Counted from the stretch's first letter, positions 45,695 through 56,557 are shown. The stretch: DNA of 64,000 nucleotides from Saccharopolyspora gregorii (GCF_024734405.1 NZ_CP059556.1:3286001-3350000); one strand, 5' to 3'. Program-made: numbers and translations. Notes: a model not told the origin generated them from the sequence alone.

Positions 45695-46258
45695 ATGCCG
45701 ACACCAGCTCAGCAGTTGATCCCCGGCGCCCTGCAGCGCTTCGGCGCTCGGGTGCACGCGATCGAGGACCACCAGTGGCGCGGTCCGACGCCGTGCACCG
45801 CCTGGACCGTCCGCGACCTCGTCGGCCACCTCGTCGGCGAACACCGCTGGGCGCCGCACCTGCTCGCCGGCGAGACCATGGAGCAGGTCGGCGACCGCTA
45901 CGACGGCGACCTGCTCGGCGACGACCCGGCACGCGCGTGGGACGAGGCCGCGAGCGCCTCCCGCGCGGCGTGGGAGGTCGCCGACCTGACCGGGAGCGCC
46001 CGGTTCTCCTTCGGCGAAGCGCCGATGACCACCTACGCGGAGCAGATGCTCATCGACCTCACCGTGCACGGCTGGGACCTGGCACACGCCACCGGGCAGC
46101 CCGAGGGCCTCGACCCGGCCGCGGTCGAACTCGGCCTCGCCTACGCGCGCCCCAACGCCGACCGGATGGCGGCCCTCGGCATCATCGACCCGCCGATCCC
46201 CACCGACAGCACCGATCCCGCAGTGCAACTCCTCGCCCTGCTGGGCCGCCGCGCCTGA
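45695..46258 (+). CDS. TIGR03086-type mycothiol-dependent/DinB-like metal-binding protein
   Basis: A 187-residue helical protein of the DinB/MDMPI fold. The N-terminal PCTAWTVRDLVGHLVGEHRWAP holds the first metal His, and VHGWDLAHATGQPEGLD the second His pair; the end LGLAYARPNADR is typical of TIGR03086. Some relatives are mycothiol-dependent isomerases or transferases. The gene stands alone and appears leaderless. A copy of the ~180-bp repeat follows. Confidence 0.85.
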   Translation: MPTPAQQLIPGALQRFGARVHAIEDHQWRGPTPCTAWTVRDLVGHLVGEHRWAPHLLAGETMEQVGDRYDGDLLGDDPARAWDEAASASRAAWEVADLTGSARFSFGEAPMTTYAEQMLIDLTVHGWDLAHATGQPEGLDPAAVELGLAYARPNADRMAALGIIDPPIPTDSTDPAVQLLALLGRRA

Positions 46259-46271
46259 CCGCCCGTCACCG

Positions 46272-46457
46272 AACCCGCCCGGCGGGCCATGGCTCCTTCC
46301 TGTCAGCGGCGAAGCCGCTGAGCAGCGACCACGCACGCAGCTCGACCACCCGCGGGTTCTCAGCGGTTTCCTCGCGAGGACAGCGTTTTCTCCTGTGGCG
46401 GAGCCACCTGTGAAAACGATCCCGCAGCGAGGGAACCGCTGAGGTTCCGCCACCCCC
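46272..46457 (+). repeat. ~180-bp structured dispersed repeat, copy 2
   Basis: It starts ACCCGCCCGGCGGG and ends with GAGGTTCCGCCACCCCC. Outer stem CTCAGCGGTTTCCTCGC / GCGAGGGAACCGCTGAG (one G-T pair), inner stem CGTTTTC / GAAAACG capped by GTGGC-GGA-GCCAC, side hairpin CAGCGGC-GAA-GCCGCTG. It lies between the convergent DinB-like and gltD genes, followed by a separate gltD terminator. Confidence 0.88.
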
Positions 46458-46471
46458 ATGCTCCGCAACGA

Positions 46472-46508
46472 GCGAAGCGCCCCGGGACGTGGTCCCGGGG
46501 CGCTTCGC
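46472..46508. terminator. Strong hairpin terminator of gltBD
   Basis: GCGAAGCGCCCCGGGAC (46472-46488), loop GTG, GTCCCGGGGCGCTTCGC (46492-46508): a perfect 17-bp stem 11 bp after the gltD stop. It could also end rightward transcripts from the DinB-like gene. Confidence 0.85.
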
Positions 46509-46519
46509 GACGCGCTCGA

Positions 46520-47971
46520 TCAGACCAGCGGGCGGTCCGTCGGGGCGATCGGGGCGGGTAGCACGTCCCGGCCCGTCAGGTAGCGGTCCACCCCGGCGGC
46601 CGCGGACCGGCCCTCGGAGATCGCCCACACGATCAGCGACTGGCCGCGTCCCATGTCACCGGCCGTGAACACACCGTCCACAGTGGTCATGAAGTCCGAG
46701 TCGCGGGCGACGTTGCCTCGCTCGTCGAGCTCCACGCCGAGGTCGGTGAGCAGGCCCTCCTTCTCCGGGCCGACGAAGCCCATCGCCAGGAACGCCAGCT
46801 GGCACGGCAGCTCCCGCTCGGTGCCCTCGACCGGCACGAAGCGCCCGTCCTCGCGGCGCACCTCCGCGAGCCGCAGCGCGCGCAGGTTCCCGTTCTCGTC
46901 GGCGAGGAACTCCTGGGTGTTGACGGAGAACAGCCGCTCCCCGCCCTCCTCGTGCGCCGAGGTCACCTTGAACGTCATCGGGTACGTCGGCCACGGCTGG
47001 CTGTCCGGCCGCGCGGACGGCGGCGTCGGCATGATCTCCAGCTGGGTGACCGACTTCGCGCCCTGGCGGTGCGCGGTGCCGACGCAGTCCGCACCGGTGT
47101 CACCACCGCCGATCACCACGACGTCCTTGCCCGCGGCGTCGATCGGCGAGGACGGCAAGTCGCCTTCCTGCACCTTGTTTGCCAGCGGCAGGTACTCCAT
47201 CGCCTGGTGCACCCCGACCGCCTCGCGGCCGGTGATCGGCAGGTCCCGGGCCGCGGTGGCGCCGCCGGCGAGGACCACCGCGTCGTAGTCCGCCTTCAGC
47301 TGCTCCACCGACACGTCCACGCCGACGTGCACGCCGGTGCGGAACTCGGTGCCCTCGGCCCGCAGCTGCCCGAGCCTGCGGTCCAGGCGCCGCTTCTCCA
47401 TCTTGAACTCGGGGATCCCGTAGCGCAGCAGCCCGCCGATGCGGTCCGCCCGCTCGTAGACCACCACGTCGTGGCCCGCGCGGGTCAGCTGCTGGGCGGC
47501 GGCCAGGCCGGACGGACCCGACCCGATCACCGCGACCTTCTTGCCGGTCTTCGACGCGGGCGGCTGCGGCGGCACCCGGCCCTCGGCCCAGGCCCGGTCG
47601 ATGATCTCGATCTCGACCTGCTTGATCGTCACCGGATCGGAGTTGATGCCGACGACGCACGCCGCCTCGCACGGGGCGGGGCACAACGTCCCGGTGAACT
47701 CCGGGAAGTTGTTCGTGGCGTGCAGCCGCTCGATCGCCTCGCTCCAGTCGTCGCGCCAGGTGAGGTCGTTCCACTCCGGGATCAGGTTGCCCAGCGGACA
47801 ACCGTTGTGGCAGAACGGGATGCCGCAGTCCATGCAGCGGCCCGCCTGCTCCTTGACCCGGCCCGGCTCGAAGTCCAGGTAGACCTCGCGCCAGTCCTTG
47901 ATCCGGATGTCCACGGGGCGGCGCTCGGGCGTCTGGCGCGCCGTGGTGATGAAGCCCTTCGGGTCAGCCAT
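46520..47971 (-). CDS. gltD: Glutamate synthase (NADPH) small subunit
   Basis: A 483-residue FAD/NADPH and Fe-S protein. The N-terminal Cys motifs [17 protein letters not shown] and [11 protein letters not shown] bind two [4Fe-4S] clusters; FAD and NADPH folds are [20 protein letters not shown] and [20 protein letters not shown]. It passes electrons from NADPH to GltB for the GOGAT reaction. ATG at 47971 overlaps the gltB stop by 8 bases, a tight operon. A strong terminator follows. The start context ([17 protein letters not shown]) is standard. Confidence 0.96.
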   Translation of the reverse strand: MADPKGFITTARQTPERRPVDIRIKDWREVYLDFEPGRVKEQAGRCMDCGIPFCHNGCPLGNLIPEWNDLTWRDDWSEAIERLHATNNFPEFTGTLCPAPCEAACVVGINSDPVTIKQVEIEIIDRAWAEGRVPPQPPASKTGKKVAVIGSGPSGLAAAQQLTRAGHDVVVYERADRIGGLLRYGIPEFKMEKRRLDRRLGQLRAEGTEFRTGVHVGVDVSVEQLKADYDAVVLAGGATAARDLPITGREAVGVHQAMEYLPLANKVQEGDLPSSPIDAAGKDVVVIGGGDTGADCVGTAHRQGAKSVTQLEIMPTPPSARPDSQPWPTYPMTFKVTSAHEEGGERLFSVNTQEFLADENGNLRALRLAEVRREDGRFVPVEGTERELPCQLAFLAMGFVGPEKEGLLTDLGVELDERGNVARDSDFMTTVDGVFTAGDMGRGQSLIVWAISEGRSAAAGVDRYLTGRDVLPAPIAPTDRPLV

Positions 47972-50900
47972 GAGCCGCCTCCATGATCGCCTGGTCAACG
48001 TCGCGGCCGTCGCGCTCGGCGGCGGTCTGCGCGGCCAGCACGCGCTTGAAGTCGCGCGGCATGACCTTCGCGAAGCGCGCCACCGACCGGTCCCAGTCCG
48101 CCAGCAGCTCCGCCGCCACCTGCGACGCCGTCTGCTCGTGGTGCCTGCGGACCCGGTCGTGCAGGAATTCCCGGTCGGCCTCGTCCAGCGGATCGAGGTC
48201 CACCATCTCCGGGTTGACCCGCTCCTCCCGCAGGTCCAGCACGTAGGCGATGCCGCCGGACATGCCGGCCGCGAAGTTGCGGCCGGTGCCGCCGAGGACC
48301 ACCGCGCGGCCTCCGGTCATGTACTCGCAGCCGTGGTCGCCGATGCCCTCGACGACGGCGATCGCGCCCGAGTTCCGCACGCAGAACCGCTCGCCCACCA
48401 CGCCGCGCACGAACAGCTCACCGGACGTCGCGCCGTAGAGCAGCACGTTGCCCGCGATCACGTTGTCCTCGGCGGTGTAGGCCGCGCCCTCCGGTGGGCG
48501 CACCACGATCCGCCCGCCCGACAGGCCCTTGCCGACGTAGTCGTTGCCGTCGCCGAGCAGCCGCAGCGTGATGCCCCGCGGCACGAACGCCCCGAAGCTC
48601 TGCCCGGCCGAACCGGTGAACGTCACGTCGATCGTGTCGTCCGGCAACCCCTCGCCGCCCCACCGGCGGGTCAGCTCGTGGCCGAGCATGGTGCCCACCG
48701 TGCGGTTGACGTTGCGCACCGGCAGCTCCAGCCGCACCGGTGTCGCGTCCTTCAGCGCACCCTCGCTGAGCTGGATCAGCGTGTGGTCCAGGGCCTTGTC
48801 CAGGCCGTGGTCCTGGGTGGTGGTGTTGTGCAGCGCCGCGCCCGCCGCGAGCTCCGGCACGTGGGTGATCGCCGAGAGGTCCAGCTCCTCGGTCTTCCAG
48901 TGCCGCACCGCGTCGTCGGTGTCGATCAGCTCGGCGTGCCCGACGGCCTCCTCGATGGACCGGAAGCCGAGTTCCGCCAAGTACTCCCGCACTTCCTGGG
49001 CGATGAACTCGAAGAAGTTCACCACGTACTCGGCCTTGCCGTCGAACTTCGCCCGCAGCTGCGGGTTCTGGGTGGCCACGCCCACCGGGCAGGTGTCCAG
49101 GTGGCACACCCGCATCATGATGCAGCCGGACACGACCAGCGGGGCGGTGGCGAAGCCGAACTCCTCCGCGCCCAGCAGCGCCGCGATCACCACGTCGCGG
49201 CCGGTCTTGAGCTGCCCGTCGGTCTGCACCACGATCCGGTCGCGCAGGTCGTTGGCCAGCAGCGTCTGCTGCGTCTCGGCCAGCCCCAGCTCCCACGGGC
49301 CGCCCGCGTGCTTGATCGAGGACAGCGGGGAGGCGCCGGTGCCGCCGTCGTGCCCGGAGATCAGCACCACGTCCGCGTGCGCCTTGCTCACGCCCGCCGC
49401 GACCGTGCCGACGCCGACCTCGCTGACCAGCTTGACGTGGATCCGCGCCTTCGGGTTGGCGTTCTTCAGGTCGTGGATCAGCTGCGCGAGGTCCTCGATG
49501 GAGTAGATGTCGTGGTGCGGCGGCGGGGAGATCAGCCCCACGCCCGGCGTGGAGTGCCGGGTCTTGCCCACCCACGGGTACACCTTGTGACCGGGCAGCT
49601 GCCCGCCCTCGCCGGGCTTCGCGCCCTGCGCCATCTTGATCTGGATGTCGTCGGCGTTGACCAGGTACTCGCTGGTGACGCCGAACCGTCCGGAGGCGAC
49701 CTGCTTGATCGCCGAGCGGCGCGAGTCGCCGTTGGCGTCCGGGGTGAACCGGTCGGCGTCCTCACCGCCCTCGCCGGTGTTGGACTTCCCGCCGAGGCGG
49801 TTCATCGCGATCGCGAGGGTCTCGTGCATCTCCTGCGAGATCGAACCGTAGGAGATGGCGCCGGTGGCGAACCGCTTCACGATCGACTCGACTGGCTCGA
49901 CCTCCTCGATCGGCACCGGCCGCCGGGCGTCCTCGCGGAACTTGAACAGACCGCGCAGCGTCATCAGGTCGCGCGACTGGTCGTCGACGGCCTTCGTGTA
50001 CTCCTTGAAGACCTCGTAGCGGCCGGACCGCGTGGAGTGCTGCAGCTTGAACACGGTGCGCGGGTTGAACAGGTGCGGGTCGCCCTCGCGCCGCCACTGG
50101 TACTCACCGCCCACCTGCAAGGTGCGGTGCGGGGCCTGCACGCCGTCGTCCGGGTAGGCGCGGCGGTGCCGCTCGGCGACCTCCTTGGCCAGCAGGTCGA
50201 AGCCGACCCCGCCGAGCCGCGAGGTGGTGCCGGCGAAACATCGGTCGATGACCTCGGCACCGAGCCCGATCGCCTCGAAGATCTGCGCGCCGGTGTAGGA
50301 GGCCACCGTGGACACGCCCATCTTCGACATCGTCTTGCGCACGCCCTTGCCGAGCGCCTTGATCAGGTTCCCGGTGGCCTGCGCCGGGTCGAGTCCCTGG
50401 AGCACGCCGTTGTGCACCAGGTCCTCGACGCTGGCCATCGCCAGGTACGGGTTGACGGCCGCGGCGCCGTAGCCGATCAGCAGCGCGACGTGGTGCACCT
50501 CGCGCACGTCACCGGCCTCGATCACCAGGCCGACGTGGGTGCGGGTCTTCTCCCGCACCAGGTGGTGGTGCACCGCGCCGGTCGCCAGCAGCGACGGGAT
50601 CGGCGCGTGCTCGGCGTCGGCGGCCCGGTCGGACAGCACCAGCACGTGCGCGCCCTCGGCGACCGCGGCGGACACCTCGGCGCAGATCTCGTCGAGCCGC
50701 TCCCGCAGCGCCTCGCCACCGCCGCGCACCGGGTAGGTGCTGGAGATGATCGCGGGCTTCAGGCCGGGGCGGTCGCCGTCGTCGTCGATGTGCACGATCT
50801 TGGCGAGCTGGTCGTTGTCCAGCACCGGGAACGGCAGCACCAGCTGCTTGCAGGCGTCCGGGTCGTGGTCGAGCAGGTTGTGCTCGGGCCCGACGTGCGT

Positions 50901-52529
50901 CGCCAGCGAGGTCACCAACTCCTCGCGGATGGCGTCCAGCGGCGGGTTCGTGACCTGCGCGAACAGCTGCGTGAAGTAGTCGAACAGCTGCCGCGGGCGC
51001 TTCGAGAACGCCGCGAACGGCACGTCGTTGCCCATCGAGCCGATCGGCTCCGCCCCACCGGCGGCCATCGGCTTGAGCAGCACGTTCAGCTCTTCCTGCG
51101 TGTAGCCGAACACCTGCTGGCCGTGCACCAGCGACGCGTGCGAGGGGACCTCGCGGTCGCGGTCCGGCAGGTCGCCCAGGTGCACCACGCCCTCGTCCAG
51201 CCACTGCTGGTACGGGTGCGCGGCCGCGAGTTCGCCCTTGATCTCCTCGTCGTCGACGATGCGCCCGGCACCGGTGTCGACCAGGAACATGCGGCCCGGC
51301 TGCAACCGGCCCTTGCGCACCACGCGCGCCGGGTCCAGTTCGAGCACGCCGACCTCGCTGGCCAGCACGACGAGGCCGTCGTCGGTCACCCAGTAGCGGC
51401 CGGGGCGCAGCCCGTTGCGGTCCAGCACCGCGCCGATCTGGGTGCCGTCGGTGAACGCCACCAGCGCGGGGCCGTCCCAGGGTTCCATCAGGTAGTTGTG
51501 GAACTCGTAGAACGCGCGGCGCTGCGGGTCCATCTCGGCGTGGTTCTCCCACGCCTCCGGGATCATCATCAGCACCGAGTGCGGCAGCGACCGCCCGCCC
51601 AGGTGCAGCAGCTCCAGCACCTCGTCGAAGGTGGCCGAGTCGCTGCCGTCCGGCGTCGCGATCGGGTACAGCCGCTGCAGGTCACCGGGGATGAGGTCGG
51701 TCGCGAGCATGCTCTCGCGGGTCCGCATCCAGTTCCGGTTCCCCTTCATCGTGTTGATCTCGCCGTTGTGCGCGATGAACCGGTACGGGTGCGCCAGCGG
51801 CCACGACGGGAACGTGTTCGTGGAGAACCGCGAGTGCACCAGGCCGATGGCGCTGGTGAACCGCTCGTCGGCCAGGTCCGGGTAGAACGCGCCCAGCTGG
51901 GTCTCGCTGAGCATTCCCTTGTAGACGAAGGTCCGCGCCGACAGGCTCGGGAAGTACACCGCGGCCTCGTGCTCGGCGCGCTTGCGCACGCAGAACGCGC
52001 GGCGTTCGAACTGGAGGGCCGATTCGGACTCGGCTCCGTCGCTGCCGTGCCCGATGAACAGCTGGCGGAAGCTCGGCATCACCTCGCGGGCGGCCCGCCC
52101 GGCGTGCTCCGGCTCGATCGGCACCTCGCGCCAGCCGAGCAGGGTGAGGCCCTCCTCGGCGACGATCCGCTCGACGATCCCGGCCGCCTCCCGCGCCTCG
52201 TCGGCGTCGGCGGGCAGGAAGGCCGTCCCGGCCGCGTAACCGCCCGCTTCGGGCAGGTCGAACGGGACCACGGCGCGGAAGAACTCGTCGGGGACCTGCG
52301 TCAGCACGCCGACGCCGTCCCCCGTCTCCGGGTCGGCGCCCTTGGCGCCCCGGTGCTCCAGGTTGCGCAATGCCGTGAGGGCGTTCTGCACCAGTGCATG
52401 GCTGCGCCGCCCGTGCATGTCGGCCACGAACGCCACTCCGCAGGCGTCGTGGTCGTGAGCCGGGTCGTACAGACCCCGCTCGGCGGCGCGACGTTGCGCC
52501 TCATTTCTCAAATACTGGGAATCCGGCAT
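47964..52529 (-). CDS. gltB: Glutamate synthase (NADPH) large subunit
   Basis: A 1521-residue GOGAT alpha subunit of normal length. The N-terminal amidotransferase nucleophile is Cys30 in [17 protein letters not shown], implying removal of a 29-residue propeptide. The FMN-binding synthase barrel includes [20 protein letters not shown] and [19 protein letters not shown]; the [3Fe-4S] cysteines are in [17 protein letters not shown]. The C-terminal beta-helix shows [14 protein letters not shown] and [14 protein letters not shown]. It makes glutamate from glutamine and 2-oxoglutarate. ATG at 52529 follows GGGAGGATCG. A very long antisense frame across it is a codon-bias shadow. Confidence 0.96.
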   Translation of the reverse strand: MPDSQYLRNEAQRRAAERGLYDPAHDHDACGVAFVADMHGRRSHALVQNALTALRNLEHRGAKGADPETGDGVGVLTQVPDEFFRAVVPFDLPEAGGYAAGTAFLPADADEAREAAGIVERIVAEEGLTLLGWREVPIEPEHAGRAAREVMPSFRQLFIGHGSDGAESESALQFERRAFCVRKRAEHEAAVYFPSLSARTFVYKGMLSETQLGAFYPDLADERFTSAIGLVHSRFSTNTFPSWPLAHPYRFIAHNGEINTMKGNRNWMRTRESMLATDLIPGDLQRLYPIATPDGSDSATFDEVLELLHLGGRSLPHSVLMMIPEAWENHAEMDPQRRAFYEFHNYLMEPWDGPALVAFTDGTQIGAVLDRNGLRPGRYWVTDDGLVVLASEVGVLELDPARVVRKGRLQPGRMFLVDTGAGRIVDDEEIKGELAAAHPYQQWLDEGVVHLGDLPDRDREVPSHASLVHGQQVFGYTQEELNVLLKPMAAGGAEPIGSMGNDVPFAAFSKRPRQLFDYFTQLFAQVTNPPLDAIREELVTSLATHVGPEHNLLDHDPDACKQLVLPFPVLDNDQLAKIVHIDDDGDRPGLKPAIISSTYPVRGGGEALRERLDEICAEVSAAVAEGAHVLVLSDRAADAEHAPIPSLLATGAVHHHLVREKTRTHVGLVIEAGDVREVHHVALLIGYGAAAVNPYLAMASVEDLVHNGVLQGLDPAQATGNLIKALGKGVRKTMSKMGVSTVASYTGAQIFEAIGLGAEVIDRCFAGTTSRLGGVGFDLLAKEVAERHRRAYPDDGVQAPHRTLQVGGEYQWRREGDPHLFNPRTVFKLQHSTRSGRYEVFKEYTKAVDDQSRDLMTLRGLFKFREDARRPVPIEEVEPVESIVKRFATGAISYGSISQEMHETLAIAMNRLGGKSNTGEGGEDADRFTPDANGDSRRSAIKQVASGRFGVTSEYLVNADDIQIKMAQGAKPGEGGQLPGHKVYPWVGKTRHSTPGVGLISPPPHHDIYSIEDLAQLIHDLKNANPKARIHVKLVSEVGVGTVAAGVSKAHADVVLISGHDGGTGASPLSSIKHAGGPWELGLAETQQTLLANDLRDRIVVQTDGQLKTGRDVVIAALLGAEEFGFATAPLVVSGCIMMRVCHLDTCPVGVATQNPQLRAKFDGKAEYVVNFFEFIAQEVREYLAELGFRSIEEAVGHAELIDTDDAVRHWKTEELDLSAITHVPELAAGAALHNTTTQDHGLDKALDHTLIQLSEGALKDATPVRLELPVRNVNRTVGTMLGHELTRRWGGEGLPDDTIDVTFTGSAGQSFGAFVPRGITLRLLGDGNDYVGKGLSGGRIVVRPPEGAAYTAEDNVIAGNVLLYGATSGELFVRGVVGERFCVRNSGAIAVVEGIGDHGCEYMTGGRAVVLGGTGRNFAAGMSGGIAYVLDLREERVNPEMVDLDPLDEADREFLHDRVRRHHEQTASQVAAELLADWDRSVARFAKVMPRDFKRVLAAQTAAERDGRDVDQAIMEAAHG

Positions 52530-53245
52530 CGATCCTCCCGTCGCCAGGCCCGGATCGCGGCGAGGGAATTGTGAGCACTCGCAAGCGATCCGCGAAAACC
52601 TTTCGGGCACTGACAAAAGGATGCGCCGTTGCATCGTCGGTCAGTTCCGGGCACTGTACAGACGGATCGGGCCCACGGCTACGCCTGAGTAACACGGATG
52701 AAAATCACATGGCGGCGTCCCGGAGCGTGGAACCGGCCGCCTTCGGGCGGTCAACCGCAGGTCACCTTCGATCAACCCCCTGACCAGCGGCGGCGCCCGC
52801 GGGAACCGGGCTCCAGGGCTCACGGGCAGGCGTTGCGCCTGATCACGACGGCTTTTTCGGTCCAGTCCGGTTCGAGCGTGATGCAGCACACAGCCCGGGA
52901 AGGGTTGCCTGACTCGAACCCCATCGAGACCGTCCTCTGTGGAACCCCGGCTTCCCCCGCCGCCGCCCCGAATTCACACGGATGACGCAGCGCCGAGACC
53001 AGATTCCCGTGCCATGCGCCGAATCCGGGCTCCGGATGAAACGTTCCATTCGGACATCACGCCGCCGACCGGCGACGACGGGACGGCCACCGGCTCCCGC
53101 AGGCGGTCCCGGCGCCGCCGATCGCGCTCCGCGAGCGGCCGCGCACCCGGCGCGCACGCAGCGGACCCGAGTCCGGGCGCCCGGGGCAGCGGTGCGGAAT
53201 GGCCCGGCTCCACACCGTCACGATTCGCAATTCCCGGCCGGACGG
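52530..53245. other. 716-bp non-coding region upstream of gltB
   Basis: No ORF here has convincing coding character; the two short frames are low-complexity. Locally AT-richer DNA at about 52555-52720 (for example AAAACCTTTCGGGCACTGAC) is where a gltB promoter and leader should lie. The remainder, up to the convergent-side end of the mannosyltransferase, is GC-rich and unstructured to my eye. Length alone suggests a regulated leader. Confidence 0.45.
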
Positions 53246-54532
53246 TCAATCGCGGGACGGGTCTCCGGTCACCGCGGGCGCCGGTTCCGCGTAACGCGAC
53301 AGCAGCAGAAGCATTGCGATTCCGATCAGCAGATAGGAATTGCCGAACAGGTGCTGTAGCGCATTCCAGTTCCCATTGGCCGGGAACATCCGGAACGTGG
53401 TGACGAAGGCGGCCAGCACGAGCACGCCCGCCGACACCAGCCAGCCGCGGCTGCGCCTGCGCAACGCCGTGCCGGCCGCGACGAGCACGCCCGGCGCCAC
53501 CCACACCCAGTGGTCCGACCAGGACGTCGGCGAGACCAGCAGCGCCAGCAGTGCCGTCGCCAGCAGCGCCGGAGCCACCTCCGCCGTGCGCAGCACCCGC
53601 ACCGCCACCAGCGTCAGCACCAGCGCGCACAGCGCCCACAGCGCGTGCTCGGTCAACGCGGGCAGGTCCAGCCGGGACAACGCGCCCATGATCGACTGGT
53701 TGGTGTGGTACGAGGAACCGCTGACGCCCGCGGCCGGACCGGTGCCGAACCAGTAGTCCATCGACGCCGAGCGGTTCAGCACGAACCCGAAGCAGGTCCC
53801 GGCGGCGGCGGTGATCGCGGCGACCGCGGCCGCCCGGTACTCCTTGCGCACCAGGAAAAACAGCAGGAACGCGGCCGGCGTCAGCTTGATCGCGGCGGCC
53901 AGGCCGACCAGCAGGCCCCGCGGCCAGCGCGGGTGCTCGGTCAGGCAGTCCACCGCCACCAGCCCCATCAGCAGCACGTTGACCTGGCCCAGCCCGAACG
54001 ACGCGTACACCGGTTCCAGCAGCAGCGTGCCCGGCAGGCCGATCGCGGCCACCGCGGCCGCGCTCTCCCGGCCCAGGTGCGGCCACGTCCGCCGCGCCAC
54101 CAGGTACAGCACCACGCCGATCGCGACCAGGTCCGTCAGGTAGAGCAGCCACAGCCCCGCCACGTACGGCAGCACCGACGGCACCGCCAGCGGCAGCAGC
54201 GCGAACGGCGGGTACACCCACGGCAGGATCCGGTCGGCGCTCGTCATCGGACCGCCGACCGTGATGTCCCCGCCGCTGAGCCAGGTGTGCACCGCCCAGC
54301 GGTACACCTGGTAGTCGACGCCCGCGCCGTGCCCCAGCCCGGCGCGGCTCATCAGGAACAGCGCCACCAGCGAGACCAGCAGCGCCACCGCACCGGCGGC
54401 GATGACCGGCCGCGGCCGGACCAGCACGTGGGCGCGCAGCCGCGCGAACCAGCGCTGCGCGGTGGCGAGGTAGCGGGTGAGTGCGGCCTGCCTGGGCCCG
54501 GGTAACCGGGGGCTGCGTAGCGGGGTGGCCAA
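53246..54532 (-). CDS. GT87 (DUF2029) polyprenyl-phosphate mannosyltransferase-like membrane protein
   Basis: A 428-residue integral membrane enzyme with ~10-11 helices. The first external loop holds GVDYQVYRWAVHTWLSGGD with the catalytic-type Asp, then LPWVYPPFALLPLAVP, EPVYASFGLGQVNVLLMGL and AAIKLTPAAFLLFFLVRK, all features of actinobacterial alpha-1,2-mannosyltransferases (Rv2181-like) that build lipomannan/arabinomannan branches from polyprenyl-phospho-mannose. A TTG start at 54532 with GGAAGGA 5 bases upstream is chosen because no good ATG/GTG precedes the first helix. It stands alone. Confidence 0.82.
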   Translation of the reverse strand: MATPLRSPRLPGPRQAALTRYLATAQRWFARLRAHVLVRPRPVIAAGAVALLVSLVALFLMSRAGLGHGAGVDYQVYRWAVHTWLSGGDITVGGPMTSADRILPWVYPPFALLPLAVPSVLPYVAGLWLLYLTDLVAIGVVLYLVARRTWPHLGRESAAAVAAIGLPGTLLLEPVYASFGLGQVNVLLMGLVAVDCLTEHPRWPRGLLVGLAAAIKLTPAAFLLFFLVRKEYRAAAVAAITAAAGTCFGFVLNRSASMDYWFGTGPAAGVSGSSYHTNQSIMGALSRLDLPALTEHALWALCALVLTLVAVRVLRTAEVAPALLATALLALLVSPTSWSDHWVWVAPGVLVAAGTALRRRSRGWLVSAGVLVLAAFVTTFRMFPANGNWNALQHLFGNSYLLIGIAMLLLLSRYAEPAPAVTGDPSRD

Positions 54533-54729
54533 CGAGATCCTTCCGTCGCGCGGCCACCAGCATCGGCTGCCCGATCCCCGACTAGGAGCATCCGGCCGCA
54601 GGGGTGCACCTGGATACAGGCGCAGAACTCTATCCAACCGCCCGGAGTGCTCCACCCCACACCCCACTCCGGGCGAGGTGGGCGGCCAGCTCGGGCCCTC
54701 GGGCCACCCACCCGGTCGATCACTCCACC

Positions 54730-54915
54730 AGCCCGCCAGGTAGGTCATGTCCGTTCCCCGTCAGCGGCGAAGCCGATGAGCAGCGACCACGCACGCAGCC
54801 GGACCACCCGCGGGTTCTCAGCGGGAGTCTCGCGAGGACAGCGTTTTCGCCTGTGGCGGAGCCACCGGTGAAAACGATCCCGCAGCGAGACTCCCGCTGA
54901 GGTTCCGCCGCCCCA
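54730..54915 (+). repeat. ~180-bp structured dispersed repeat, copy 3
   Basis: Outer stem CTCAGCGGGAGTCTCGC / GCGAGACTCCCGCTGAG is a perfect 17 bp although four adjacent pairs differ from copy 1. Inner stem CGTTTTCGCC / GGTGAAAACG capped by GTGGC-GGA-GCCAC. The side hairpin has one mismatch (GCCGATG). It lies between the mannosyltransferase start and the cupin stop. Confidence 0.88.
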
Positions 54916-54947
54916 CCACGACGCAGCAGAAGCAGAAAACCAATCCG

Positions 54948-55409
54948 TCAGAGCGCGTAGAGCTCCGGGAGGTTGACGACTATGGCCTCCTGGGTGCTCC
55001 GGGAGATCACCACGACGGCCTTGTGCTCCGGGTCCGGATTCTCCTCGCGGTGCGGCACGTACGGCGGCACGAAGATGTAGTCGCCGGGCTCGGTCTCGAT
55101 CCGCACCTCCTCGGTGCCGTCGTGGAAGACGAACCGGGGGTGGCCGCTGACCACGTAGATCGCGGTCTCCGACTCGCCGTGGTGGTGGTTGTCGGAGGCC
55201 GTCGCGGGCGCCACGTGCGTCTCGCCGGTCCAGATCCGCTCGGAGCCGACGGTGTCGCCGCTGATCGCCGCGAACCGCTGCATGCCCTCGGTCTGCGCGG
55301 TGCCCCCGTCCAGCTCGCTGCCGCGGATGTGGTGCAGCCGGGAGCGCAGCGACTGCTTCTCCGCGGGGTCGACCTTCGAGGTCAGGTCGGGGTGGAATGC
55401 GTCCGCCAT
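54948..55409 (-). CDS. Cupin domain protein
   Basis: A 153-residue single cupin. Metal-binding motif 1 is NHHHGESETAIYVVSGHPRF (His-x-His ... Glu) and motif 2 is EPGDYIFVPPYVPHREEN. Cupins of this size are dioxygenases or small-molecule sensors. It is last in the minus-strand run with the hydrolase-Rrf2 fusion, flavin monooxygenase and ABC genes (19-bp gap upstream), so it may act on a sulfur compound. ATG at 55409 follows GGAGCAG. Confidence 0.85.
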   Translation of the reverse strand: MADAFHPDLTSKVDPAEKQSLRSRLHHIRGSELDGGTAQTEGMQRFAAISGDTVGSERIWTGETHVAPATASDNHHHGESETAIYVVSGHPRFVFHDGTEEVRIETEPGDYIFVPPYVPHREENPDPEHKAVVVISRSTQEAIVVNLPELYAL

Positions 55410-55428
55410 GGAACTGCTCCGTTCTGGG

Positions 55429-56493
55429 TCAGGCCGCCGCGCGCTGTTCGGCGGCCAGGTCGGCGATGGTGATCCGTTCGAGGAAGTCCGCGACGGCGCC
55501 GCCGAGCCGCGTCCACACCGCGTCCCGCTCGGCGTCGTCGTGCCGGGAGGTCACCGCGCCTTCGACGACGCGGACCACGTCGGCGAGGGTGATCTCCGCG
55601 GCGTCCCGCGCCGGCCAGTAGCCGCCTTCGCAGCCGCGCTGGCTGTGCACGAGGCCGCCGCGGCGCAGCTCCACCATCAGGTTCACCAGCGAGTTCAGCG
55701 GGATCCCCTGGGTGCGGGCCATCGATTCGCAGGTCTGCTGCCTGCCGCTGCTCGCCAGCTCCACCAGGGCGCGCACCGAGTAGTCGACGCGCGCGGAGAT
55801 GTGCACGGGCGCGGCGCGGCGCACCCGGGTGCTCCTGGTCGCGGCCACCTCCGGCAGCACCACGGCGCCCTTGGCGATCTCCTCGCAGAACAGCACGATC
55901 CGGGCGGCGACGCTGCGGTGCACCTTGTCGTTGAGCACGTCGTGCACGCCGTCCTTGAACACCGCGGTGCTGGCCTGCGGGTGCGCGGCGCCGAGCCGGG
56001 TGACCGGGTCGACGGGCGCGATGGCGTCGGCATCGCCGTGCAGCAGCAGCACCGGCACGTCCGGGAGCCGCTGCGGCGGTTCGGCGGTGCCCGCGTCGAG
56101 CTCGCCCCAGTGGAAGTCCGGGTCGGCGCTGAGCCGCTCGCGGTGGATCGGGCAGGAGGTGCGGGCGGCGATCTCGTCCTCGCGCCCGGCGGGCGCACCG
56201 GGCGCCGCGGCCAGCGGGGTGCCCGCCAGCACCAGCCCGTCCACCTCGGTCTCCAGCGCGGTCTCCCAGGCGCGCAGCGCACCGGTGTCGGTGCCGACGA
56301 GGATGCGGGCGGTGTCGCCCGCCCCGTCGAACCAGTCGGCCGGTGCGGTGCCGAGGTCCGGGACGACGACGGTGTAGCCGTCGACGGCGAGCCTGCGGCC
56401 GAACCGCTCGTACAGGCCGGGGTGTTCGCCCCGCCCGTGCAGCACCACGACGTGGCCCCGCGAAACGGTCTCCGGCACCCAGCTGCGGGTCAT
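55429..56493 (-). CDS. Alpha/beta hydrolase fused to an Rrf2 family regulator
   Basis: A 354-residue protein with two halves. Residues ~10-205 are an alpha/beta hydrolase: HVVVLHGRGEHPGLYERFGR, the nucleophile elbow VGTDTGAL (Asp instead of the usual Ser), acid region LLLHGDADAIAPVDP and His in KDGVHDVLND. Residues ~230-354 are a complete Rrf2 winged helix: ISARVDYSVRALVELASSG, MARTQGIPLNSLVNLMVEL and GYWPARDAAEITLADVVRVV. The three Fe-S cysteines of IscR/NsrR are absent, as in cysteine-sensing CymR. In a sulfonate operon it is probably the sulfur regulator, with the hydrolase domain as a possible sensor or as an enzyme. ATG at 56493 is chosen. Confidence 0.82.
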   Translation of the reverse strand: MTRSWVPETVSRGHVVVLHGRGEHPGLYERFGRRLAVDGYTVVVPDLGTAPADWFDGAGDTARILVGTDTGALRAWETALETEVDGLVLAGTPLAAAPGAPAGREDEIAARTSCPIHRERLSADPDFHWGELDAGTAEPPQRLPDVPVLLLHGDADAIAPVDPVTRLGAAHPQASTAVFKDGVHDVLNDKVHRSVAARIVLFCEEIAKGAVVLPEVAATRSTRVRRAAPVHISARVDYSVRALVELASSGRQQTCESMARTQGIPLNSLVNLMVELRRGGLVHSQRGCEGGYWPARDAAEITLADVVRVVEGAVTSRHDDAERDAVWTRLGGAVADFLERITIADLAAEQRAAA

Positions 56494-56557
56494 CTCGACT
56501 CCATTCGTTCCGTGCCCGGCATCATGCACCCCCGGGCGACCCGGCGGTCCGGCGCGC

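Noticed and set aside
47898-52574. A 1558-codon open frame antisense to gltB
   Set aside because: GC3 bias leaves the antisense frame open. Its translation is His/Arg/Gln/Val-rich with no domain, and gltB itself is certain.
52698-52985. 95-codon plus frame (and an 82-codon minus frame) upstream of gltB
   Set aside because: Composition is Pro/Arg-rich and random, without a ribosome-binding site or recognisable motif.
54684-54718. GTGGGCGGCCAGC...CACCCAC hairpin resembling the 47-nt family
   Set aside because: It is only 35 nt long and lacks the conserved inner arm, so it is not counted as a copy.
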